DNA of 64,000 nucleotides from Rodentibacter mrazii (GTDB lineage Bacteria > Pseudomonadota > Gammaproteobacteria > Enterobacterales > Pasteurellaceae): assembly GCF_001998825.1 (NCBI RefSeq), contig NZ_MLHG01000051.1, forward strand, positions 1 to 64,000, given 5' to 3'. The translations under genes were made by a program, and so were the position numbers. This document shows, one piece after another, positions 30,046 to 39,725 of the stretch. The notes under the pieces are model-generated. The model worked only from the letters and a program-made list of their open reading frames with translations, was not told where the DNA came from and did not search any database. Each line of letters starts with the position of its first letter. The first letter of the stretch is position 1.

Positions 30046-31194
30046 ATGAAATCACAAACTTATGAAAATCATTTTCCGCAACTTACGGCGGAGCAATTAA
30101 CTGAGAACGCAGCTAAAAAAGTCATTTGTGGGATGTCCGGTGGTGTGGATTCTTCCGTTTCCGCCTTTATTCTTCAGCAACAAGGCTACCAAGTGGAAGG
30201 CCTGTTTATGAAAAACTGGGAAGAGGATGATGATACGGATTATTGTACTGCGGCAGCAGATCTTGCGGATGCGCAAGCTGTGTGTGATAAGCTCGGCATT
30301 AAACTGCATAAAATTAATTTTGCTGCTGAGTATTGGGATAACGTATTCGAGCATTTTTTAACGGAATACAAAGCCGGTCGAACACCGAATCCTGATATTT
30401 TATGTAATAAAGAAATTAAATTTAAAGCATTTTTAGACTATGCGGCAGAAGATCTTGGTGCAAATTATATCGCAACCGGGCATTATGTTCGTCGCACCGC
30501 TGATGATAATCAGGCAAAGTTATTACGTGGTTTGGATGCCAATAAAGATCAAAGCTATTTTTTATATACCCTAAGCCATCAACAAGTGGGGCAAAGTCTT
30601 TTCCCTGTGGGGGAAATTGAAAAACCGATTGTGCGTGCGATTGCCGAAGAGCTAGGTTTGATCACGGCAAAAAAGAAAGATTCAACGGGAATTTGTTTTA
30701 TAGGTGAGCGTAAATTTAAGGATTTTTTAGCCCGTTATTTACCGGCACAACCGGGGGATATTCGTACGGTGGACGGCGAGGTGATTGGTCGCCATGAGGG
30801 GTTAATGTACCATACCTTAGGACAGCGTAAAGGCTTGGGTATTGGTGGGTTGAAAAATGCCGGTGACGAAGCTTGGTATGTGGTAGATAAGGATGTGGAA
30901 AATAACGAACTCATTGTGGCTCAAGGCCATAATCATCCACGTTTATTTTCCAAAGGGTTAATTGCCAAACAGCTCCATTGGGTGGATCGTCAAACGATTT
31001 GTGAATCTTTACGTTGCACGGTGAAAACCCGCTATCGTCAAACGGATATTCCTTGTGTAATAGAACCTATTGATAATGACACCATCCGTGTTGTTTTTGA
31101 TGAACCTCAAGCTGCTGTGACCCCCGGACAATCTGCCGTATTTTATCTAGACGAGGTTTGTTTAGGCGGTGGTATTATTGAGGAGAGAATATAG
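30046..31194 (+). CDS. mnmA: tRNA-specific 2-thiouridylase MnmA
   Basis: The 382-residue protein has the PP-loop ATP site [10 protein letters not shown] and the two catalytic cysteines, in NPDILCN and [12 protein letters not shown]. It adds sulfur to U34 of Lys, Glu and Gln tRNAs. The first ATG gives a somewhat long N-terminus (about 25 residues before VICGMSGG), as seen in Haemophilus-type MnmA. It is a single gene bounded by terminators at 29954 and 31204. Confidence 0.97.
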   Translation: MKSQTYENHFPQLTAEQLTENAAKKVICGMSGGVDSSVSAFILQQQGYQVEGLFMKNWEEDDDTDYCTAAADLADAQAVCDKLGIKLHKINFAAEYWDNVFEHFLTEYKAGRTPNPDILCNKEIKFKAFLDYAAEDLGANYIATGHYVRRTADDNQAKLLRGLDANKDQSYFLYTLSHQQVGQSLFPVGEIEKPIVRAIAEELGLITAKKKDSTGICFIGERKFKDFLARYLPAQPGDIRTVDGEVIGRHEGLMYHTLGQRKGLGIGGLKNAGDEAWYVVDKDVENNELIVAQGHNHPRLFSKGLIAKQLHWVDRQTICESLRCTVKTRYRQTDIPCVIEPIDNDTIRVVFDEPQAAVTPGQSAVFYLDEVCLGGGIIEERI

Positions 31195-31203
31195 TTTTTC
31201 TTT

Positions 31204-31244
31204 TAAGTGCGGTGGAAAATATCGGTGTTTTTCACCGCACTTTT
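31204..31244 (+). terminator. USS-pair terminator after mnmA
   Basis: AAGTGCGGTGAAAA-like left arm and TTTTTCACCGCACTT right arm form a stem of about 13 pairs with an AT-rich loop, followed by TT. Confidence 0.85.
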
Positions 31245-31264
31245 AATCGTCAATATCCACTAAT

Positions 31265-31461
31265 TTGAAATAATCATCATTTTTTGCTAGACTTCCCCCG
31301 CTTTTAGAAATAATCTCTCAATGCCTACTGAGTGTTTCTACCAAAATCGCACTTCTATGTGCTGTCATTGTAGTGGTTCCACTACACACTTTTTTGCCTA
31401 ATGGCAATGTTTTGAATAAATCGAATTTTTAATTTATACACTTCATTTTAAGGGGAAAGGT
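31265..31461 (+). promoter_or_regulatory. promoter and long 5' leader of the BCCT transporter gene
   Basis: A TTGAAA -35 (31265-31270) and TAGACT -10 (31288-31293) are 17 bases apart, which implies a leader of about 160 bases. It contains a perfect palindrome TGTAGTGG-TT-CCACTACA (31369-31386). A 26-codon frame from ATG at 31321 encodes a Cys-rich peptide (MCCHCSG within it) but has no visible ribosome-binding site. The leader could carry osmotic or translational control; the sequence does not show which. Confidence 0.55.
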
Positions 31462-33489
31462 TTGTCTTTATCTCAATTTATAGAAAAGCGAACGTCATTT
31501 AATCCTTTTGTAATTGGATTAACGTTATTTTTTGTTTTATTGCTGGTGGCGATGATTTTAATCGCACCGAATCAAACTCAAGCATTATTAAACCAAGCAA
31601 AAGCAGGCATTTTTGCAAATTTTAGTTGGTTTTATGTCTTGGCATTTTCAATTTTTTTAGGCTTTTTACTGATTTTGTCTGTAAGTAGTTTGGGAAATAT
31701 TAAACTCGGCAGTGATGAGGAAGAGCCGGAATTTAGTTTCCTCTCTTGGCTTGCAATGTTATTTGCTGCCGGTATGGGGGTGGGATTGATGTTCTTTGGG
31801 GTTGCCGAACCATTAACCCATTATCTTTCGGAAATTACCAGCGGCGCTGCGGAACATCGGCAGCAAGAGGCATTATTACATACCTTATTCCACTGGGGCA
31901 TTCATGCTTGGGCGGTATACGGCACGATTGCATTAGCCTTAGCTTATTTCGGTTTCCGTTATAAATTGCCGTTAGCATTACGCTCCTGTTTTTATCCGTT
32001 ATTGAAAGATCGTATCAATGGCAAAGTAGGGGATATCATTGATATTATGGCATTACTTGCCACTTTATTCGGTATTATCACCACACTAGGTTTTGGCGCA
32101 TCTCAATTAGGTGCGGGGCTACATCAAATGGGCTGGGTAAGTGAAAATAACTTTACATTGCAGGTGATGGTGATCATTGTCGTAATGAGCTTAGCGATTT
32201 TTTCAGCCATTTCGGGGGTCGGTAAAGGGGTAAAAATACTAAGTGAATTAAATTTAACACTCGCATTTTTATTACTTATTTTTGTATTGGTTACCGGACC
32301 AACGCTTTATTTACTCTCGGCATTTAGCGATAACATCGGAACCTATCTCGGCAATTTAGTACAACTGAGTTTCAAAACCTATGTGTATGAGCAAGAGCAT
32401 ACCGCCTGGTTTAGCGGATGGACGGTACTTTATTGGGCGTGGTGGTGTTCATGGGCGCCTTTCGTGGGGTTATTTATCGCCCGAATTTCCAAAGGTCGAA
32501 CAATTCGAGAATTTATTTTTGGTGTATTGGTTATTCCAAGTTTATTCGGCATACTTTGGTTCACGGTATTTGGGAATACCGCGATTTGGCTAAATGATGG
32601 CGAGGCAGCCGGTGCACTGGGGCAAATGATTTCATCACCGGAAACCTTATTGTTTAAGTTTCTTGATTATTTACCATTGCCTACTATTAGCGGTTTGGTG
32701 AGTTTGATCGTGATTTCGCTATTTTTTATCACCTCGGCGGATTCGGGAATTTATGTTTTGAATAATATTGCCTCTCGTGATAAAAGTCTTACCTCACCGA
32801 ACTGGCAAACTGTGATGTGGGGCGTATTGATGTCCGTAGTAGCGGTCGTATTAATGCAATCGGGCGGTTTGGCAAACTTGCAGACCATGACATTAATGGT
32901 CGCCTTGCCCTTTGCCGTATTGATGTTAGTCATGTGTTTTAGCCTATGGAAAGGCTTAAATGCAGATCAAAAATACTTCGCCACAAAGGTTAATCCGACC
33001 AGTATTTTATGGACGGGTGAAAAATGGAAAGAACGTTTGGAACAAATGATGAACCAAACGCAGGAAAAAGATATTTTGCGTTTCTTAAAATACACGGCGT
33101 TGCCGGCAATGCGTGAATTACGCCAAGAACTTATCGGCAAATATAATTTAAACGTACAAATCAATACCTTATTTGATCAGGAAGAACCCGCCGTAGAATT
33201 AGTCATTCAAAAAGAATTGATGCGTGATTTTATGTATGGAATTAAATCCGTTGGGCATGAGGTTTCCGAACAGCTCATTAACGATGAAAATCTTCCGCAT
33301 ATTCAACATGAAACAAGTTATCAGCCCTATACGTATTTTTTTGATGGGCGTGTCGGTTACGATGTGCAATATATGGATCAAGATGAATTGATTGCCGATA
33401 TATTGAGACAATACGAGCGCTATTTAACTTTACTTGATGATGTCGGTCAGGAATTAATGGCTCATGAGCAAGTAGAGCTGGCAGAGTAG
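31462..33489 (+). CDS. BCCT family choline/betaine transporter (BetT-like)
   Basis: The 675-residue protein has about twelve membrane segments and the BCCT signatures GMGVGLMFFGVAEP and YWAWWCSWAPFVGLFIAR, followed by a cytoplasmic C-terminal extension of about 150 residues as in BetT. It imports quaternary ammonium compounds such as choline or glycine betaine for osmoprotection. The start is an unusual TTG at 31462, four bases after GGGGAAAGG; no in-frame ATG gives an intact first helix. The specific substrate cannot be read from sequence. Confidence 0.92.
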   Translation: MSLSQFIEKRTSFNPFVIGLTLFFVLLLVAMILIAPNQTQALLNQAKAGIFANFSWFYVLAFSIFLGFLLILSVSSLGNIKLGSDEEEPEFSFLSWLAMLFAAGMGVGLMFFGVAEPLTHYLSEITSGAAEHRQQEALLHTLFHWGIHAWAVYGTIALALAYFGFRYKLPLALRSCFYPLLKDRINGKVGDIIDIMALLATLFGIITTLGFGASQLGAGLHQMGWVSENNFTLQVMVIIVVMSLAIFSAISGVGKGVKILSELNLTLAFLLLIFVLVTGPTLYLLSAFSDNIGTYLGNLVQLSFKTYVYEQEHTAWFSGWTVLYWAWWCSWAPFVGLFIARISKGRTIREFIFGVLVIPSLFGILWFTVFGNTAIWLNDGEAAGALGQMISSPETLLFKFLDYLPLPTISGLVSLIVISLFFITSADSGIYVLNNIASRDKSLTSPNWQTVMWGVLMSVVAVVLMQSGGLANLQTMTLMVALPFAVLMLVMCFSLWKGLNADQKYFATKVNPTSILWTGEKWKERLEQMMNQTQEKDILRFLKYTALPAMRELRQELIGKYNLNVQINTLFDQEEPAVELVIQKELMRDFMYGIKSVGHEVSEQLINDENLPHIQHETSYQPYTYFFDGRVGYDVQYMDQDELIADILRQYERYLTLLDDVGQELMAHEQVELAE

Positions 33490-33541
33490 CGTAAGAATTA
33501 TGTAGCAAACGCATAAAATAAAAAATTGATACCAAATGTAT

Positions 33542-33559
33542 GGCGTACTTGTGTACGCC
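33542..33559 (+). terminator. hairpin after the BCCT gene
   Basis: GGCGTAC / GTACGCC form a perfect 7-bp stem with a TTGT loop, followed by CTATTTAAT. It may be a terminator or a member of the dispersed dyad family. Confidence 0.55.
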
Positions 33560-33621
33560 CTATTTAATATGCGATTGAAATGATTACTATCAGAGACACT
33601 GCGGCATCATATCGCAAAAGA

Positions 33622-33719
33622 ACCAAAGTGCGGTTGTTTTTCAGCCCGTTTTTGTTGTCGGATAATCGAAGAAAGATTAGAATGATTAAAAATATTTGAA
33701 AAACAACCGCACTTTTGGT
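33622..33719. repeat. long inverted USS repeat at the left edge of the effector locus
   Basis: The left arm 33622-33643 (ACCAAAGTGCGGTTG followed by TTTTTCA) is repeated inverted at 33697-33719. The only difference is one extra A in the right arm. The arms each contain a complete USS and are separated by 53 bases. Pairing extends about 12 bases beyond the USS core, which is more than other USS pairs in the window. It lies 29 bases before the DUF4123 gene. Confidence 0.8.
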
Positions 33720-33747
33720 CTATTACAGGGCGATAGGAGATAACACT

Positions 33748-35160
33748 ATGTCCACACAACAACCGACCGGACAAATTTGGCTCACCCATTATCATTTAAG
33801 CCATCAAGCCACACCCCATATCACACAGACCGCTTATTTACTTTGTTTGGCTGAAGATACGGAAAACTACTTTCAGCAGGTTGAGCATTATCTCAACCAA
33901 CATCAACTTATCGGGCAAGCACAATTGGCACCGCTTCCCATTCAAACGTGGCTCTCCCGACACGGCTTTGAGGCAGCACTTTGGAGGGCGGCGCAACAAG
34001 TGTCCAATAACTCGCCGTTGTTTTGTTTATATACCGATGAAACGGGACAAACCAAACAACATCTTGACACCTTTCTTAACCGACAGTCCGTCCGATTTTC
34101 ACCCTTTACCGAATTTATCGCCCCCTCTGTGCTACCCGACGAAGTGCGGTCGCTTTTCTTTGCGGATTTTGAAGGGCTGGGGGAATACCATCAAATCTTA
34201 AATCAAGCTGCACATAAAAGAGAAAAAGCAAAAGAAGCCGAACCGGAAAAACACAGCCAAAATCCACCGCACTTTTATGCCGTGGTTGATTGTGCCAAAG
34301 CCGTCAGTTTTCCTTACCGCCTAGAAAGCGCCGGTCGTCTGGCAAATCTTTATACCGGAAATATCGGGCAAGCCTTAGAAGAGCAAGCCCCTTACTTGTT
34401 AGAATTTGACCCGTACCAAGAAGAAACCGTGGCGTTTTTACAACGTCTGTTTAGAAAAGCCGACAGCAAAGTATTCAGCCACTGGGCGATTAACCCGGTA
34501 ATTTTTATTAAAAGCCGTCAATCCTTTGATGAGGTTTATCACCACCTGCGAAAATGGACCCACCTTTATGACCCAAACGCTGAAAAGTGGTATTTTTTCC
34601 GCTTCTACGACCCGCTCGTGCTCAATCGCTATCTGCCGCAACTGACCCACTACCCGGCTCAACTTGCGGCATTGTTTGGGGTGAAGTCAAATACCTTACA
34701 GACGCAACAAGCTGTTCAACCACAAGAAAAGCAAGCCCCTATTATTGAAGCGTTTGGTGTGCGTGTAGAGCAGGAATTTATTTGCTTTAGCTTAAACCCG
34801 TTACCGGAACATACCCAGCCTGCAAAAATTGAGTTGGGAGAGGTGGAGCGGAACGCTTTTGAACGCAGTAAGTGGCTCAATACAAAATCGACGTTAAAAA
34901 ATATGGTGTTAGACTATTTTGACGAAATTGATTTAGATATCATTGACAAATGGTTAGAAAATGCAAAATCGCGTAACATAGCACAATCTCAACGTGAATA
35001 CTGGTTTTATTTAGTCGGTCGTGTAATTGCCGAAAATAATGGATTGAACTATTTCAGCCTGCTTGAACAGCTATGGCAAAAAACACAGTTTTCAACAACA
35101 AATTTACTTGAAACACTAATGAATAATCTCATTGAGAAAGAAAATGAAGATGAAAGATAG
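33748..35160 (+). CDS. DUF4123 domain protein, putative type VI secretion effector adaptor
   Basis: The 470-residue cytoplasmic protein carries a DUF4123-like region at about residues 175-300 (HFYAVVDCAKAVSFP, then EEQAPYLLEFD, then RKWTHLYDPN and FYDPLVLNRYLPQL). DUF4123 proteins (Tap-1/TEC) load toxic effectors onto VgrG tips and are usually encoded beside their effector. About 170 residues precede the domain and a helical tail follows. ATG at 33748 behind GGAGA is chosen. The 3' end overlaps the effector start by 17 bases, implying coupled translation. A USS is read in frame as EVRS. No vgrG is adjacent, so the spike protein must be encoded elsewhere. Confidence 0.82.
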   Translation: MSTQQPTGQIWLTHYHLSHQATPHITQTAYLLCLAEDTENYFQQVEHYLNQHQLIGQAQLAPLPIQTWLSRHGFEAALWRAAQQVSNNSPLFCLYTDETGQTKQHLDTFLNRQSVRFSPFTEFIAPSVLPDEVRSLFFADFEGLGEYHQILNQAAHKREKAKEAEPEKHSQNPPHFYAVVDCAKAVSFPYRLESAGRLANLYTGNIGQALEEQAPYLLEFDPYQEETVAFLQRLFRKADSKVFSHWAINPVIFIKSRQSFDEVYHHLRKWTHLYDPNAEKWYFFRFYDPLVLNRYLPQLTHYPAQLAALFGVKSNTLQTQQAVQPQEKQAPIIEAFGVRVEQEFICFSLNPLPEHTQPAKIELGEVERNAFERSKWLNTKSTLKNMVLDYFDEIDLDIIDKWLENAKSRNIAQSQREYWFYLVGRVIAENNGLNYFSLLEQLWQKTQFSTTNLLETLMNNLIEKENEDER

Positions 35161-38119
35161 CACGCAGACCAAACAAACTAAACCTAAAATGAAGCTTGAT
35201 GTTGCTAAAATTAATCAAGCCGCTCAAGAATTGTCAGACGGACACAGCAAATGTGAATTACCGATTATCCCCCTTTATCCGGTGCGTTACGGATTAAGTA
35301 TCGATTATTTAGCGCAGGCAAGAGCGGGAAATATAAAAAACTTATCTGAGATCGCACCTGCCGGTATCGGGCAATCAGAGGTACACTCACTGATGCAACT
35401 TCGCCAAGGTTTTGTCTATATCTATGCACATACCAAACACCGTTTATTTTCTACTGATGATAAAGGCAAATGGCTGGTTTTTCGCTATGTCACCCATAGT
35501 GACGATATAAATAGTGCGAGTGAATTTGAACAACTAAGCGACTATCAAAATGCCGGATTAAACGCCTCTTTCTTACTTTGTAAATGGGGTGAAAAAGGTG
35601 CCAATGGAAATTGGACATTAGGTAAAATAGACACCTCAAAATATCCTTGTATGACTAACACAATAAGTTTCAATACCGCATTTGTCGATAAAGATGTTGA
35701 TATTGTCGATATTGCTTATAGTGAGTATATGTGGTCGTCAGAGATCATTGAACGCTTTGAAAAAGACGATAAATTACGACAGATAGTCATGACAACGGTC
35801 AATGTCAGCGCGCCGGAAAAACATTCGGCTCCGTTAAAAGACCTCAATATACATGTATTGGAATATCAATCTCTTAATAAATCAAACGATTTATCCGAGC
35901 AAACGCAAAGTTGGTACACAAAACTCAAAAATACAGCTATCCCTAGTGCTTTATCCGGTTTTCCTGATTACAAAGAAACGGGATTGATGGTTGCGTTGCA
36001 GGATGTTGTCGGTGAAATGCATGAATTACAAAAACTCATCATTGATTTTACGGAAAAACAAAAAGCCTACTACGCCCGTTATGCCTATCCGATAACTATC
36101 GGCAATATTATTGACCCGAAAATTGGCTATGATATCAAAGGAAAAGACTATCCATTTAAGGAACAAGAGCGGGTAATTGAACAAAAAGGCGTGCGGGATG
36201 GGTTGGTGAGTGAATTTAACAGCAAAATGACAGCATTGTTAAAAGAACCCTTTGAACGTTATGAAAAACCGGCAGGCGAATTGGTGAAGCAAGTGATACA
36301 ACTGGCACAACGAGCTTCGTTTAAAGAATTTTTCAATATTTCTGACGATATTATTGGTTATGCTCCGCTAGAAAACGGTATTGACCGTGGTTTTTATGTG
36401 TTTTATCGTTTACTGTCGGATTTAACCTATGGCTTGGAATGCACCTCTAACGGTGTTGAGCTATTAGAAAATTTGTTTAGTGATGATGCGGTACCCGCCA
36501 ATAATTCCCCAACTACAATAGGCTGGCTAAAAGAACACAGTAAAAAAGTGACTGATGCCGTGTATGGGATGGCAATGAAAATACTTCCTCCTCAGCAACG
36601 CCATCATATATTAAAAGGCTATTTTCGAGGTGTGGAGCATGTGTATCTGAACAGCGGACGTACGGTGGCAAATTTAGCGGCATTAAGAAAAATACAGTTT
36701 GATAAGGTAATGGCGATTTATGGTTGGGATGAGAAAAAATTAATCAAAAATGTCGATTATTTCTTTGCCGAAGTGGCGGACAAGCAGATAGATAGGCTGA
36801 TAAAGGAAGAACGTTCACGACAGTATAATCACCGCCGAGGCAATGGCGGTAAGAAAGCCATTAAAAGAGAACTCCGCCAAATCAAACAAGACTTAATCAA
36901 TTATCGGCGAATTACCCTTGATGAAATTCGGGATTTGGAAACCCGCATACAGCTTAGCGAACGCTATTATGGTTTTAGCGGTGTATTGGCGATTTATGCG
37001 GGGATACTATCATTAAATAATGATTTAACCGTACCGAGAAAGTTGGCACGCACGGCAGCGGGCAGACTGGCGTTAGACCCGGTGGTAGTCAAAACTACGG
37101 CGATACTGGATATTTCGGTGGGAACAGCGGATACGGCGTATGCCTTGAAATTAATCGGCAAGCCGGGGGCGGGGATGAATGTGTTAAGAAATCTCAGCGG
37201 CGCATCGGCACTTTCGGTATTGATTGGTGTTCGGGCATTGGCTTATACGGGGGCTGCTGTGGTTGGGGGATTATTAACTTCACTTATTGCCTTTGGCGGA
37301 TTAAGAGAGGCGATCGCTAATGAGGATAAGGTATCAATCGTAGCGAACAGTGCGATCATGCTTTCGGGAGTGATGCTCGGACTTAGTGTTATTAAGCTTT
37401 CAATATTGCCAACTTTAGGTCCTATCGGTTGGGTGATTTTGCTGGTAGCTACTGCTTCAATATTTTTGTGGGGTTCAACACCGTTAGAAACTTGGGTAAA
37501 AAAAGGTTTTTGGGGTAAAAAAGATTATTTTTATTGGAGTGAAAAGCGTGATGATGTTAATAATCAAATCCAGCGTGCAGAAATTTTAGCTAATGAGGAA
37601 ATCGCAGAAATAGCCGAGCAGCACATTGCAAGACTGGAGTTGATTACTATCGGTCAGGTAGATGCCATATCTGGTGGCGGACTACCAATGAATAAACAGA
37701 TTGAAGATTATATGTTAATTAGCAAGGGTTTTGAAAAAGAACTCTATGAATATGAGATTCAAGCGGGATTAAAAATCAGTAAAATCAGTCAAGGTTATTA
37801 CCGTATTACCTGTGCCGAATTTAGACGCACCGAGCCGACTACTCATAATCTGGTGATTAACCTGTATGAATGGGGTTCCGCTCAGGCACTGCCGATTAAA
37901 CAGTTTTATGCGGGATCTTCCGGGGAGGTTACATTCCACCTTGCCGAAAATAATATTCATATCAAAGAGGTGCGTATTACTGCGGAGTTTACGGATAAGG
38001 AAGGTGGCACCTTTGAGGATGTCTATTTCAGCGAGGAGTTCCAAAATAAAACGAAGGAAATCCAACAACAAGCACAGGCTGTGATAGAAAATGCACTAGA
38101 TGAAGGCTATTCGGAGTAA
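35144..38119 (+). CDS. VasX/MIX-like putative type VI secretion effector with hydrophobic region
   Basis: The 991-residue protein has an N-terminal region like the VasX N-terminal domain: CELPIIPLYPVRYGLS at about 37-52 and LRQGFVYIY at about 86-94, the latter fitting the hRxGhhYhY core of MIX effectors. A long helical middle follows. Several hydrophobic segments lie at about 690-780 (VLIGVRALAYTGAAVVGGLL, WVILLVATASIFLWG), suggesting membrane insertion. A polar C-terminal tip of about 112 residues starts near 879 at SKISQGYY and is copied three times downstream. ATG at 35144 behind GAGAAAG is preferred to an upstream TTG. It overlaps the DUF4123 adaptor gene and is followed three bases later by the first membrane paralogue. 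Pore-forming toxicity is inferred by analogy with VasX, not shown. Confidence 0.78.
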   Translation: MKMKDSTQTKQTKPKMKLDVAKINQAAQELSDGHSKCELPIIPLYPVRYGLSIDYLAQARAGNIKNLSEIAPAGIGQSEVHSLMQLRQGFVYIYAHTKHRLFSTDDKGKWLVFRYVTHSDDINSASEFEQLSDYQNAGLNASFLLCKWGEKGANGNWTLGKIDTSKYPCMTNTISFNTAFVDKDVDIVDIAYSEYMWSSEIIERFEKDDKLRQIVMTTVNVSAPEKHSAPLKDLNIHVLEYQSLNKSNDLSEQTQSWYTKLKNTAIPSALSGFPDYKETGLMVALQDVVGEMHELQKLIIDFTEKQKAYYARYAYPITIGNIIDPKIGYDIKGKDYPFKEQERVIEQKGVRDGLVSEFNSKMTALLKEPFERYEKPAGELVKQVIQLAQRASFKEFFNISDDIIGYAPLENGIDRGFYVFYRLLSDLTYGLECTSNGVELLENLFSDDAVPANNSPTTIGWLKEHSKKVTDAVYGMAMKILPPQQRHHILKGYFRGVEHVYLNSGRTVANLAALRKIQFDKVMAIYGWDEKKLIKNVDYFFAEVADKQIDRLIKEERSRQYNHRRGNGGKKAIKRELRQIKQDLINYRRITLDEIRDLETRIQLSERYYGFSGVLAIYAGILSLNNDLTVPRKLARTAAGRLALDPVVVKTTAILDISVGTADTAYALKLIGKPGAGMNVLRNLSGASALSVLIGVRALAYTGAAVVGGLLTSLIAFGGLREAIANEDKVSIVANSAIMLSGVMLGLSVIKLSILPTLGPIGWVILLVATASIFLWGSTPLETWVKKGFWGKKDYFYWSEKRDDVNNQIQRAEILANEEIAEIAEQHIARLELITIGQVDAISGGGLPMNKQIEDYMLISKGFEKELYEYEIQAGLKISKISQGYYRITCAEFRRTEPTTHNLVINLYEWGSAQALPIKQFYAGSSGEVTFHLAENNIHIKEVRITAEFTDKEGGTFEDVYFSEEFQNKTKEIQQQAQAVIENALDEGYSE

Positions 38120-38122
38120 GTA

Positions 38123-39283
38123 ATGCAAAATGAATTAACAAAGAAAGAGCAACGTTTAATGCGCCACTGGTTTAGAAAAACCGATGAAAATACCATTGAA
38201 ATAAAGGAAAAAAAATGGGGATTTGTTAAGGTCTTTTTTATAGCTCTAATTGTTGGTTGGATTTATTATGATTTTATTGATCCTCGTTATCAAGCACTTA
38301 CCATACAAGAACTAAAATTTGCATTCCAACCTGAAAGTCGGTTTCAAAAAGAGTTTTCTAGGATAGAAGATGACAATAATCCTAATTATACAAGGTTTGG
38401 AGAAACTAAAAATGAATATATGGCTCGGATGTGGGAGCGTCATAAAGGAGATATTTGGATTGGTTATTTTGCTGTTGGTAAATATGTTCTTGTTTTGCTC
38501 TGTTTCCTTCGTCCGACCAAACGCCGAGTACGTTTCGACCGTAAGCGAGGTATTATTTATACTTACATTAATAACAAGTTTTATTTAACGGAAGTGAATA
38601 AACTTATGCGACCATTTCCGGAATATTTTGCTTTTATGGGCGGAATGGTTAGTTTTTGGGTACACCCATATCAACAAGCAAAATACTTTGCTAATGCAAT
38701 TAGGGGCTCTCAGATAGTTGTTTCAGACTATACCATGTGGCTACCCATGATTTTTATGATGTTGCCGGGTATGTATCAACGCAGTAAAGGCGCAGTGCTT
38801 AAACGGTTTTTAGTGGAATTTATGAATCCCGATACGCCACCGGAGCGTATTGCAAGTATGATGAAAGCGTTGGAGACCCGCCCGAGTATTTGTGAATATC
38901 TCGAAAAGATTTTATTCGGTTGGATTGACGGTGGGTTATATTGCCGTAGGTTGCCGAAAGATGAAATATTAGAAAAAGAGATTGAACGCTATTTTGCCGA
39001 ACAAGCCCCGCATATCGAGGCACTTCCTTCATTTGAAATGGGGAGTTATGAAGAAAGTTTGGAATTACAATGGAAATTCAAGAATATGAAAATTATTTCG
39101 GTGGAGGAGAATATTAAAGCGGGTTATGGGGTGATGCCTTGTCCGAATTTATATGCTTACCCGATTCGTTCATTACACCGTAATCGATTTGGTATTGCTT
39201 GGGGGAATGAGGCAGGGGATGTCGAGCAATTTCCTAAACCGGTGGGCAAATGGAAAAGTCGAAAACTAAAGAATAAGAAATAG
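38123..39283 (+). CDS. two-TM membrane protein, putative immunity protein 1 (loop type A)
   Basis: The 386-residue protein has a basic N-terminus, TM1 at about 33-49, an acidic loop at about 50-110, TM2 at about 111-129 and then RPTKRRVRFDRKRG. By the positive-inside rule the loop is periplasmic and the C-terminal part mostly cytoplasmic, with two further weakly hydrophobic stretches. It probably belongs to DUF6708 or a related family (recalled, not checked). It follows the effector by three bases, and its ribosome-binding site CGGAG lies within the effector's last codons. Position, membrane topology and multiplication suggest protection against the effector; this is inference. Confidence 0.75.
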   Translation: MQNELTKKEQRLMRHWFRKTDENTIEIKEKKWGFVKVFFIALIVGWIYYDFIDPRYQALTIQELKFAFQPESRFQKEFSRIEDDNNPNYTRFGETKNEYMARMWERHKGDIWIGYFAVGKYVLVLLCFLRPTKRRVRFDRKRGIIYTYINNKFYLTEVNKLMRPFPEYFAFMGGMVSFWVHPYQQAKYFANAIRGSQIVVSDYTMWLPMIFMMLPGMYQRSKGAVLKRFLVEFMNPDTPPERIASMMKALETRPSICEYLEKILFGWIDGGLYCRRLPKDEILEKEIERYFAEQAPHIEALPSFEMGSYEESLELQWKFKNMKIISVEENIKAGYGVMPCPNLYAYPIRSLHRNRFGIAWGNEAGDVEQFPKPVGKWKSRKLKNKK

Positions 39284-39314
39284 TGATATTTTACCTAAAA
39301 ATGCGGTTAACATT

Positions 39315-39722
39315 TTGAGTGTTTTTTTAAGAGTAAGAAACACCAAAAAAAATGACCGCACTTTTGTTTTCACAAGGAACAGCAAAATCAGCCAAGGTTA
39401 TTACCGTATTAGCTGTGCCGAATTTAGACGTACAGAGCCAACCACACATAATCTGGTCATTAACCTGTATCAATGGGGTTCAGCTCAAGCACAACCGATT
39501 AAACGGTTTTATGCAGGAGCTCCCAGTGAAGTCACATTTTATCTTGCCGAGAATAATATCCACATAGAAGATATTCGTATTATTGCGGAGTTTACGGATA
39601 AGGAAGGCGGCACCTTTGAGGATGTCTATTTCAGCGAGGAGTTTGAAAATAAAACGAAGGAAATCCAACAACGAGCGCAAGCTGCAATGAAAAAAGCAAT
39701 GGATGAAGGCTATTCGGAGTAA
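39315..39722 (+). CDS. orphan effector C-terminal tip 1
   Basis: A 135-codon frame whose last ~112 residues copy the effector tip (SKISQGYYRISCAEFRRTE to DEGYSE). The first ~20 residues (SVFLRVRNTKKNDRTFVFTR) are translated from the USS-pair terminator sequence. The only start in frame is a TTG without a visible ribosome-binding site, and a stop lies five codons upstream, so translation is doubtful. The frame is nevertheless intact. Its last codons (TCG GAG TAA) supply the ribosome-binding site for the next membrane-protein gene, as the effector end does for the first. The hydrophobic segments of the effector are absent. Confidence 0.55.
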   Translation: MSVFLRVRNTKKNDRTFVFTRNSKISQGYYRISCAEFRRTEPTTHNLVINLYQWGSAQAQPIKRFYAGAPSEVTFYLAENNIHIEDIRIIAEFTDKEGGTFEDVYFSEEFENKTKEIQQRAQAAMKKAMDEGYSE

Positions 39723-39725
39723 GTA

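Noticed and set aside
31321..31401. Annotating the 26-codon Cys-rich frame as a leader-peptide gene
   Set aside because: There is no ribosome-binding site and no tie to a known leader. It is mentioned only within the leader region.
39352..39567. ATG-initiated 71-codon frame within orphan tip 1 (MTALLFSQGTAK...), repeated in tip 2
   Set aside because: It is an alternative frame over a sequence whose tip frame is clearly homologous to the effector. It exists only because the tips are nearly identical copies.
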